DNA from: Actinomycetota bacterium
GTDB lineage: Bacteria; Actinomycetota; Acidimicrobiia; Acidimicrobiales; Ilumatobacteraceae
DNA length: 64,000 nt
Assembly: GCA_016213625.1 (NCBI GenBank)
Contig: JACQZZ010000075.1
Coordinates: 96,751 to 160,750, forward strand
Reading direction: 5' to 3'
This document shows, one piece after another, positions 26,574-33,233 of this stretch. The first letter of the stretch is position 1. Each line of letters opens with the position of its first letter. A program made the position numbers and the translations under genes. Under the pieces are notes generated by a model. It had not been told where the DNA came from. It searched no databases and saw only the letters and a program-made list of their open reading frames with translations.

Positions 26574-26587
26574 TGGTCCTAGGACCA
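26574..26587. promoter_or_regulatory. 14-bp palindrome TGGTCCTAGGACCA
   Basis: A perfect 14-bp palindrome with no spacer. It lies just outside the minus-strand TTGACG that could serve as -35 for the multicopper oxidase, and about 48 bp before the small acetyltransferase-like frame. Either divergent transcript could be controlled from it. The binding protein is unknown. Confidence 0.45.
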
Positions 26588-26634
26588 CGGAACGTGGGGA
26601 CGGAGGTGCGGGCGGGCCCGCGTACAGTGCAGGG

Positions 26635-26742
26635 ATGTCCGAACGCGAAGCGATCGAGGCCGCGACCGCTCCGGCCACCCGATCGAGCATCGTCGCTGCC
26701 CTGCATCGACTGGGTCCGAACCACCCGCCATCACTGACCTGA
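26635..26742 (+). pseudogene. possible AAC(3)-family acetyltransferase remnant, 35 codons
   Basis: The frame reads MSEREAIEAATAPATRSSIV and then AALHRLGPNHPPSLT before TGA. The segment R-S-S-I-V-x-A-L-x-x-L-G resembles the first helix of AAC(3)-type aminoglycoside N-acetyltransferases, which normally continue with V-x-x-G-D-x-V-x-V-H-S-S. Homology, if real, ends right after L-G. The rest of that gene is not found downstream; tandem hairpins begin 13 nt after the stop. It could equally be a chance frame. Confidence 0.3.
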
Positions 26743-26755
26743 GCGACCGGTTTCG

Positions 26756-26835
26756 CGGGCGCGAGACCGCTCGTCCATGAGTGGTCTCGCGCCCGTGGGC
26801 GCGGGACCGCTCAGCCCTGAGTGGAATCGCGCCCG
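26756..26835. repeat. tandem pair of 39-bp hairpin-forming repeats
   Basis: Two copies (26757-26795 and 26797-26835) of a 39-bp unit, identical at 33 of 39 positions and separated by one base. The first copy is a near-perfect hairpin: arm CGGGCGCGAGACCGCTC, loop GTCCAT, and a matching arm with one wobble. The second copy keeps the outer GGGCGCG and inner CTCA pairings but has lost several pairs in the middle. There is no T-run, so a classical terminator is unlikely; a REP-like palindrome or structured 5' leader is more plausible. Confidence 0.75.
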
Positions 26836-26919
26836 ACCAAAGCCAGCGATCGAACGGCGACAGGGGTATTTCGGCCCTGACCTGGGGCGCGGCGACGCGT
26901 GCACACTGAGGGCGTGGAG

Positions 26920-28461
26920 ATGCACGAACTTCAAGAGCGCGCCCGAACCCTGGTGCAGGACCCCGCGCTGAGCTACGACCAGAAGCTGCGCCGACTGGCT
27001 GCGCTGGCCACCGAGGCGCTGCCCTACCCCGAGCTGTCGCCGGCGTGTCAGGAGGCCCTGGAGAAGCGGGTCATCTGCGACATGTACGAAGGCCACGCGC
27101 CGTTCACGGCGCGCTACATCCTCCCCGACTACGAGAAGGCGATCCGCCGCGGTCTCACGTACTTGGAGATGCCTGCACCCACGAACCTCGACGACGCGCT
27201 CGCGTTCCTGTTGGTCATGTACGCCAACGTCCCCAGCGTCACCACCTACCCCGTGTACCTCGGCGACCTCGACAAGGTGCTCGAGCCGTTCGTCACCGAC
27301 GAGATCACCGACGACGACCTCGACACGCGCCTGCGCCGGTTCTGGATCAGCATCGACCGCATGTTCCCCGACGCGTTCGTGCACCTCGACCTCGGCCCGC
27401 ACGACAGCCGCATCACCCGCAGCGTGTTCCGCGTTGAGCGCAGCCTGCGCCAGAGCGTGCCCAACATCACGCTCAAGGTCGACCCGGTCGTCACCCCCGA
27501 CGATCTGGTGGAGGACGGCGTCCGTACCGTCTTCGAGACCGGCAAGCCGCACTTCGTGAACCACCCGATGATGGTGGGCGACCACGGTGAGCACTACGCC
27601 GCGGTCAGTTGCTACAACTCGCTGAAGATCGGAGGCGGCGCACACACGCTCGTGCGGCTGAACCTGAAGGAGGCCGCACTGCGTCACGACGGCACGGCCG
27701 ACGAGTTCCTCACGAGCACACTCCCCCGGTTCGTGGAACTCACCGCCGAACTGGCCGAGGCCCGCGTTCGCTCGTTGGTGGAGGGCCAACACTTCTACGA
27801 CACCCACTGGCTCGCCCAGGAAGGGCTCATCGACATCCACCGCTTCTCGGCGATGTTCGGCATCTTCGGGCTCGCCGAATGCGTGAACCTGCTCATGCAA
27901 CACGACGGGCACGACGGCCGCTATGGGCACGACGACATCACCAACGCCTTTGCCGTACGCCTGGTGGAACATGTGGCCGACCTGGTGTCGGTACGGCCGC
28001 TGCCCTACTGCGACGGCGGCGGCGGGTTCGCCTACCTGCACAGCCAGAGCGGCATCGATCTCGACCACGATGTCACCGCCGGTACTCGAATCCCCGTGGG
28101 CGACGAGCCCGACCTGCTCGCGCATCTCACCACCTGCGCGCCGCACCATCAGCTGTTCGCCTCGGGCGTCAGCGACATCTTCCACGTCGACGAGACCGCG
28201 GTCCGCAACCCGCAGGCGATGGTCGACATCATCCGCGGCGCGTTCCGACAGGGCATGCGCGACTTCACCTTCAATCTCGATTCGAACGAGTTCGTCCGCA
28301 TCACCGGGTACCTGGTGCGCAAGAGCGACCTGGCCTCCATCGCCGCCACCGGCTCGGCCCGCCACAGCAGCGATCACCTCGCGGCCGGCGCCGAGCACAA
28401 CTTCCACCTCACGCAACGAGCCGTGAAGCGCATCGGGTGCCATGAGCGCGACCCACGCTGA
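26920..28461 (+). CDS. yjjI: YjjI-family glycyl radical enzyme
   Basis: 513 residues, close to the 516 of E. coli YjjI. The likely active-site Cys231 lies in AAVSCYNSLKIGGGAHTL, and the radical-bearing Gly463 lies in NEFVRITGYLVRKSDL, about 50 residues from the C-terminus as in all glycyl radical enzymes. The sequence does not match pyruvate formate-lyase, diol dehydratase or anaerobic ribonucleotide reductase signatures. The reaction of YjjI is not established to my knowledge. ATG 26920 is chosen for the GAGGG 7 nt upstream and the family length; an in-frame GTG at 26899 would add seven residues. Its activase overlaps by 20 nt. The radical is oxygen-sensitive. Confidence 0.88.
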   Translation: MHELQERARTLVQDPALSYDQKLRRLAALATEALPYPELSPACQEALEKRVICDMYEGHAPFTARYILPDYEKAIRRGLTYLEMPAPTNLDDALAFLLVMYANVPSVTTYPVYLGDLDKVLEPFVTDEITDDDLDTRLRRFWISIDRMFPDAFVHLDLGPHDSRITRSVFRVERSLRQSVPNITLKVDPVVTPDDLVEDGVRTVFETGKPHFVNHPMMVGDHGEHYAAVSCYNSLKIGGGAHTLVRLNLKEAALRHDGTADEFLTSTLPRFVELTAELAEARVRSLVEGQHFYDTHWLAQEGLIDIHRFSAMFGIFGLAECVNLLMQHDGHDGRYGHDDITNAFAVRLVEHVADLVSVRPLPYCDGGGGFAYLHSQSGIDLDHDVTAGTRIPVGDEPDLLAHLTTCAPHHQLFASGVSDIFHVDETAVRNPQAMVDIIRGAFRQGMRDFTFNLDSNEFVRITGYLVRKSDLASIAATGSARHSSDHLAAGAEHNFHLTQRAVKRIGCHERDPR

Positions 28462-29197
28462 CCCGCGCCCGCATCCCGAGTCGGTGACCGGCTTCGTCGC
28501 CGACACCATCACCTTCAGCAACGTCGACGGACCCGGCAACCGGTTCGTCGTGTTCCTGCAGGGCTGCAACTTCGACTGCGTTGCCTGCCACAACCCGCAG
28601 ACCATCCCACTCGCGCAGGGCGACCACTTCCGCACCAGCGTCGCCGAGATCCTCGAACGCATCCGTCCCGCCGAACCGTTCCTCGGTGGCATCACCGTCT
28701 CCGGCGGGGAGGCCACGCTGCAACTCGACTTCGTGGAGGCCCTGTTCACCGCGGTGAAGGCCGACCCACAGCTGTCGCGGCTCACGTGCTTCGTCGACTC
28801 CAACGGCTCACTCGACGACGCCGGGTGGCAACGACTACGGCCCGTCATGGACGGGGCGATGATCGACCTGAAGTGCTTCGACGACGAGATCCATCGGTCG
28901 ATGACCGGCCAGTCGAACGCCGACGTACTGCACTCCATCGAGATGCTCGCCGGCTGGGGAGTGCTCGACGAGGTGCGACTGCTCATCCTTCACGGGGTGA
29001 ACGACAGCGCTTCATTGCTGCGCCGAACCGGCGAGTGGCTCGCCTCCGTCGACCCTGCGATGCGGGTGAAGGTCATCGGGTTCCGGGCGCACGGCGCACG
29101 TCCTCATCAGCCGCCGCTGGTGGAACCCACGGTGGGTGAGCTCACCACCGCGGCCGCGAACCTGCAGGTCGCGGCACTGAATCTCTGCATCGTCTGA
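28442..29197 (+). CDS. yjjW: YjjW-like radical SAM glycyl-radical-enzyme activase
   Basis: 251 residues. The CX3CX2C cluster motif reads QGCNFDCVACHNP, binding the [4Fe-4S] centre that cleaves S-adenosylmethionine. GGITVSGGEATLQ is the SAM-binding GGE motif, and DLKCFDDEIHRSMTG matches the activase family. It would abstract hydrogen from Gly463 of the neighbouring enzyme. No second ferredoxin-like cluster insert is evident between the cluster motif and GGE. The 20-nt overlap with yjjI means that the two are expressed together. Confidence 0.88.
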   Translation: MSATHADPRPHPESVTGFVADTITFSNVDGPGNRFVVFLQGCNFDCVACHNPQTIPLAQGDHFRTSVAEILERIRPAEPFLGGITVSGGEATLQLDFVEALFTAVKADPQLSRLTCFVDSNGSLDDAGWQRLRPVMDGAMIDLKCFDDEIHRSMTGQSNADVLHSIEMLAGWGVLDEVRLLILHGVNDSASLLRRTGEWLASVDPAMRVKVIGFRAHGARPHQPPLVEPTVGELTTAAANLQVAALNLCIV

Positions 29198-29257
29198 GCC
29201 GCTCCACACCGATTCGGGCGAGGTTCGCGAAAGTTCGCTTGTGCGCGGCCAGACTCC

Positions 29258-30922
29258 ATGGTTCCCATGTCCGACCGTGTGCAACTCCGTCCCTGGCAGC
29301 GCGAAGCATTCGACAAGTTCGCCGCCAGCGAGAACCCGGACTTCCTCGCGGTGGCCACACCCGGCGCCGGGAAGACCACCTTCGCCCTGGCCTGCGCCAG
29401 GTGGGCGCTGGCGAACGAGCGGCGCCGGCTCATCATCGTGGCCCCCACCACACATTTGAAGACCCAGTGGGCGCTCAGCGCACATCGCATGGGGCTGCAC
29501 GTCGACCACAACTGGTCGCCTGCCGACGGCGTCGCCAAGGACGTGCACGGCATCGTCACGACCTACCAACAGGTGGCCACGGCCGACACGTCGAAGAAGC
29601 TGCGCGGGCTGGCCAACGACGCGTTCGTGGTGCTCGACGAGGTGCACCACGCGGGCGACGAGCGCGCGTGGGGCGACGGCGTCCGCACCGCGTTCGAACT
29701 GGCCAACCGCCGGCTCAGCCTCAGCGGCACACCCTTCCGCAGCGACACCAACAGCATCCCGTTCGTGCGCTACGAGGAGACGGGCGTGGGCGGCGAAGCC
29801 CAACCCGACTTCACCTACGGCTACGCCGATGCCCTGCGCGACGGCGGCGTGGTGCGGCCGGTCTACTTCCCCCGCTTCGACGGGATGATGGAGTGGAGCG
29901 CGCCCGACGGCAGCATCCTCAGCGCCAACTTCCACGACGAGCTCGACCGCGCCGGGGCCTCGCACCGGTTGCGCGCCGCGCTCAGCCTGGAGGGCGACTG
30001 GTTGGCGGCCGTCATCGACCAGGCGCACGAGCGGTTGATGTTCATCCGCCGCACGCACCCCGACGCGGGCGGCCTGGCCATTGCCGCCGACCAGGAGCAC
30101 GCTCGCGACATCGCCCGCCTCATCCGCACTCGCTACAAGGTGGAAGCCGAAGTGGTGGTGAGCGACGATCCCGACGCCAGCAAGAAGATCGCCGCGTTCA
30201 GCGGCAGCACCCGCCCGTGGCTGGTCGCGGTCCGCATGGTGAGCGAAGGCGTCGACATCCCCCGCCTGCGAGTGGGCGTGTACGCCAGCACGGTGGTCAC
30301 CGAGCTGTTCTTCCGCCAGGCAGTCGGTCGATTCGTGCGCTGGACCAGAGGCCTGCCCAGCCAGAAGGCGTACGTGTACCTGCCCGACGACCCGCGGCTG
30401 CGCACGCACGCGTTCCAGATCGCCGAGGCGCGCCGGCACGTGCTCACGCCGCCCAAGGATCACGACGACGAGTTCACCCCCGAGCAGCTCGAGGCCGAGG
30501 CCAAGCGCGAGCTCGACCTCATGCCCGAACAGCTCTCGCTGTTCAGCGTGCTCTCGTCGGTGGCCACGGGGATGAGCGTGCACGCGTTCACCGAGGCCGG
30601 GCTCACCATGTTCGACGACGAACCCGACGTGCCCGAGCCGGAGTCCACCGAACTCGACGATCTGGCCATCGAGCTGCCCGAGGTGCCCACCGACGCGGGC
30701 TTCCCCCTGGTCGGTTCGAAGAGCATCGCCGAGCGCAAGGAAGAGCTACGCGTCCAGAACATGGAGCTGGCCAAGCGATTGGTCGACAACACCGGCTGGG
30801 GCCACGCTCGGGTACAGGCCGAGCTCAATCGGCTGTCGGGCATCACCTCGGTGGGCAGTGCCACCAACGACCAACTCGAACGCCGACTGCGCTATGGCGA
30901 GTCCTGGCTGCGCCGCCGCTGA
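29258..30922 (+). CDS. SF2 DEAD/DEAH-type helicase (XPB/RAD25-like core)
   Basis: 554 residues. Q-region LRPWQREAF at the N-terminus, Walker A ATPGAGKTTFAL (about 34-45), motif II in VVLDEVHHAG, motif III LSGTPFRSDT, and the C-terminal RecA-like domain with VRMVSEGVDIPRLRVGVYAS and motif VI FRQAVGRFVRW. The acidic tail (EPDVPEPESTELDD) is followed by ERKEELRVQNMELAKRLVDNTG, which may bind a partner. The start may be ATG 29258 or 29267. Actinobacterial homologues sit beside varied genes; the target nucleic acid is unknown. Confidence 0.85.
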   Translation: MVPMSDRVQLRPWQREAFDKFAASENPDFLAVATPGAGKTTFALACARWALANERRRLIIVAPTTHLKTQWALSAHRMGLHVDHNWSPADGVAKDVHGIVTTYQQVATADTSKKLRGLANDAFVVLDEVHHAGDERAWGDGVRTAFELANRRLSLSGTPFRSDTNSIPFVRYEETGVGGEAQPDFTYGYADALRDGGVVRPVYFPRFDGMMEWSAPDGSILSANFHDELDRAGASHRLRAALSLEGDWLAAVIDQAHERLMFIRRTHPDAGGLAIAADQEHARDIARLIRTRYKVEAEVVVSDDPDASKKIAAFSGSTRPWLVAVRMVSEGVDIPRLRVGVYASTVVTELFFRQAVGRFVRWTRGLPSQKAYVYLPDDPRLRTHAFQIAEARRHVLTPPKDHDDEFTPEQLEAEAKRELDLMPEQLSLFSVLSSVATGMSVHAFTEAGLTMFDDEPDVPEPESTELDDLAIELPEVPTDAGFPLVGSKSIAERKEELRVQNMELAKRLVDNTGWGHARVQAELNRLSGITSVGSATNDQLERRLRYGESWLRRR

Positions 30923-30929
30923 CCCCGGG

Positions 30930-30935
30930 TAGCCT
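30930..30935 (+). promoter_or_regulatory. TAGCCT -10 box, leaderless-type
   Basis: Ends 7 nt before ATG 30943, which lacks a Shine-Dalgarno sequence. It starts 7 nt after the helicase stop, giving the regulator its own likely promoter. Confidence 0.4.
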
Positions 30936-30942
30936 TTCGCCC

Positions 30943-31602
30943 ATGCCCGCGAGCGGAGAACACCACCCGGCGTTCGAGGAGTACTGCGAGTGCATCTTCG
31001 AGCTGCAGGAAGACGACGTGGCCGTCATCCAGGCCCGCATCGCCGAACGCCTGCAGGTCAGTCGCCCCGCCGTCAGCGAGATGATCAAGCGGCTGGAGGC
31101 CGAGGGGCTCATCGACAGCGCCAAGGCCATTCGCCTCACCTCCGCCGGTCAGGCGCTGGCGCAGCGAGTGGTGCGCCGTCACCGTCTGGCCGAACGGTTC
31201 CTCACCGACCTGCTCGGACTGTCGTGGGCCGACGCCCATCACGAGGCCGGCAAGTGGGAGCACGTCATGTCCGACGCCGTGGAAGCGGCGATGGACCGAG
31301 TGCTCGGCAATCCCACCACGTGCCCGCACGGCAATCCCATTCCCGGCTCGTCGTACGATGCGCCGCTCATGGTGCCGCTCAGCGACATCGAGGTCGGCCA
31401 GCAGTTCACCGTCAGCCGCATCCCGGAGGAACTCGAGTTCACCCCGGGTTTGCTCGACTTCCTGGAGGAGTCCAGCATCCTCCCCGGCCACACCGGCCTG
31501 CTCACCGCATCGTCGCCCGACGGCACGGTCACCATCGAGATCGAAGGGCGTCACATCGGGGTTGGTTCCTTCGCCAGCGCCCGCATCCTGGTACTCGCAT
31601 GA
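30943..31602 (+). CDS. DtxR/MntR-family metal-dependent repressor
   Basis: 219 residues: winged helix (RIAERLQVSRPAVSEMIKRLEAEGLI), dimerisation domain (HRLAERFLTDLLGLSWADAHHEAGKWEHVM) and C-terminal SH3/FeoA-like domain (about 145-219). The ancillary ligands His/Glu of HRLAER and the Glu-His pair of WEH are kept. The position of the IdeR Cys102 or MntR Glu99 is Gly, and the N-terminal ligand region FEEYCE places Glu where IdeR has Met10, closer to MntR of Bacillus. Sensing of manganese or iron with an altered site is possible. The following lipoprotein gene overlaps by ATGA. Confidence 0.87.
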   Translation: MPASGEHHPAFEEYCECIFELQEDDVAVIQARIAERLQVSRPAVSEMIKRLEAEGLIDSAKAIRLTSAGQALAQRVVRRHRLAERFLTDLLGLSWADAHHEAGKWEHVMSDAVEAAMDRVLGNPTTCPHGNPIPGSSYDAPLMVPLSDIEVGQQFTVSRIPEELEFTPGLLDFLEESSILPGHTGLLTASSPDGTVTIEIEGRHIGVGSFASARILVLA

Positions 31603-32015
31603 CGTCTCGCATCACCCTTGCCGCCCTGGTCGGCATCCTGGCCCTGTCCTCGTCCATCACGGCCTGCGCCAGCACCTACGACCCGTCCCTCGCCAGCACC
31701 GGCGACACCGTGGCGGCCACCACCACGTCACTGCCCACCGGCACCGTGGCCGAGTTGTTGCCGCTGATGTTGGCCGAGGTGAAGGCCCTCAGCGAGCGCG
31801 TGGCCGCCAGCGACGATGCGATCGAGGCCGCCGACCGCATCGAGCAGTACTGGAACGCGATGCGCGACGAGATCACCGCCGACCACAAGGACCTGGTGGA
31901 GGACTTCGAGTTCGTCGTCCGCCGCGCCCACGCCGCGGCCGATCGCAAACGGCCCGCCGATGCCGACCGCGCCTACCGCAACCTGCAGACCCTCGCCGAT
32001 TCCATCCTCGGCTGA
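31599..32015 (+). CDS. lipoprotein of unknown function
   Basis: 138 residues. A lipoprotein signal peptide ends at a lipobox with Cys at position 23 (ITAC). A short Thr-rich linker precedes a helical domain (LPLMLAEVKALSERVAASD and ADRIEQYWNAMRDEITADHK). No known family is recognised. It is translationally coupled (ATGA) to the DtxR-type regulator, which hints at a link with metal homeostasis, but the mature domain shows no metal-binding motif. It is convergent with the HD-GYP gene. Confidence 0.75.
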   Translation: MTSRITLAALVGILALSSSITACASTYDPSLASTGDTVAATTTSLPTGTVAELLPLMLAEVKALSERVAASDDAIEAADRIEQYWNAMRDEITADHKDLVEDFEFVVRRAHAAADRKRPADADRAYRNLQTLADSILG

Positions 32016-32024
32016 GTCAACCCC

Positions 32025-33173
32025 TCAGAGCCGGAACGACGCGTCGGCCAGCACGGCCACGCAGGCGTCGACGACGTTGGCATCGAACAGTGTGTACTTG
32101 TTGGCCTGCAGGTGTTCGACGGTGGTCTGCTCATCGAGCCGATTGCGATAGGGCCGAGCACGACCCATCGCCTCGGCCACATCGGCCACGGCGATGATGC
32201 GCGCGGCGAGGAGGATCTCGTCACCCTTCAGCCCGCGCGGGTAGCCGGAGCCGTCGAGACGCTCGTGGTGCTGACCGACGATGGTGGCGAGCGGCCAGGG
32301 GAAGTTGATGGTGCTCAGCACCTCCTCGCCGATGGCCGCGTGGTCCTGGATGAGCGCCGTCTCGGCGGCGCGCAGCACGCCCGGCTTGGTGAGCAGTTCG
32401 GTGGGGATGCCGATCTTGCCCACGTCGTGCACCAGGCCCGCCATGCGCACCTCCTGCACCTCGAAGTCGTTGAGGTCGAGATGTCGGGCGATCTGTTCCG
32501 CCAACGCCGACACCCCTGCTTGATGGCCGGCGGTGTAGGGGTCTCGTGCCTCGAGCGCGCGGGTGAGCAAGCGGATGGTGCTCTCCAACGCGTCGTTGAC
32601 GCGCGCGCTCGCGCGCACCCGCCCCAACCCCACGCCGATCTGATCGCCCAGATTCGCCAGGGTCGCGACCGCGGTCTCGTCGAACACGTCGGGAGCATCG
32701 GCGTAGATGGTGAACACGCCGTCGACCTCGCCGTTCACCAACACGGGAAACGACACGAGCGACCGCACGGCGAACTGCACCGAGTGGGCCCGCCATGCAG
32801 CGAACAGCGGGTCGGTCAACGTGTCGGTGGTGAACACCGGTGCGGTGGTGGCCACGGCCAGCCCCGCTGGACTGCCCGGCGCCACATCGAGCGCCCATGC
32901 CACCCTGAACTCGTCGAGGTACTCGACCGCCGGCCCGGAGGCGGCGATGGAGTGCAGGCGGAACTCACCGTTGTGATGCACCCTGCCGTACCAGGCCAGG
33001 AGATAGCCGCCGGCTTCCACGGCTGCGTCGCAGACGTCGGCGAGCAACTGGTCCTCGTTCTCCGAGCTGGCGAGCGCGGCGGTGGCCGCCAGCACGGCGC
33101 GCCATTCGGGTTCTTGGATGGCGCGCCACGCAGGAGTACCTGCGGCGACGATCGGTGTGTGGCCCATGGCCAC
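32025..33173 (-). CDS. GAF plus HD-GYP domain protein (cyclic-di-GMP phosphodiesterase type)
   Basis: 382 residues: an N-terminal GAF sensor domain (about 25-185) and an HD-GYP domain (about 195-375). The catalytic HD pair is His249/Asp250 in GLVHDVGKIGIP, and the GYP signature is at 310-312 in HHERLDGSGYPRG. HD-GYP proteins hydrolyse cyclic di-GMP or related dinucleotides. There is no membrane segment, so the GAF domain probably senses a cytosolic ligand. It lies 60 nt downstream of helR on the same strand. ATG 33167 is an alternative start. Confidence 0.9.
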   Translation of the reverse strand: MAMGHTPIVAAGTPAWRAIQEPEWRAVLAATAALASSENEDQLLADVCDAAVEAGGYLLAWYGRVHHNGEFRLHSIAASGPAVEYLDEFRVAWALDVAPGSPAGLAVATTAPVFTTDTLTDPLFAAWRAHSVQFAVRSLVSFPVLVNGEVDGVFTIYADAPDVFDETAVATLANLGDQIGVGLGRVRASARVNDALESTIRLLTRALEARDPYTAGHQAGVSALAEQIARHLDLNDFEVQEVRMAGLVHDVGKIGIPTELLTKPGVLRAAETALIQDHAAIGEEVLSTINFPWPLATIVGQHHERLDGSGYPRGLKGDEILLAARIIAVADVAEAMGRARPYRNRLDEQTTVEHLQANKYTLFDANVVDACVAVLADASFRL

Positions 33174-33233
33174 CCCCTGACAGCGAGCACTCGCGGGAAG
33201 TTCCGCGGCACCTCGCTGGTGTCACCCTACTCC

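Larger units (their letters stand above)
26511..26919. other. 409-bp intergenic region with palindromes and a gene relic
   Basis: This gap between the divergent oxidase and glycyl-radical genes has no full-length gene. From left to right it holds the oxidase promoter region, a 14-bp palindrome, a 35-codon frame resembling the start of an aminoglycoside acetyltransferase, two tandem hairpin repeats, and about 80 bp upstream of yjjI in which I see no clear -35/-10 pair. These parts are listed separately. Confidence 0.6.

Noticed and set aside
26756..26835. Rho-independent terminator for the upstream relic
   Set aside because: Stable stems but no T-run after either copy, and two near-identical copies are not typical.
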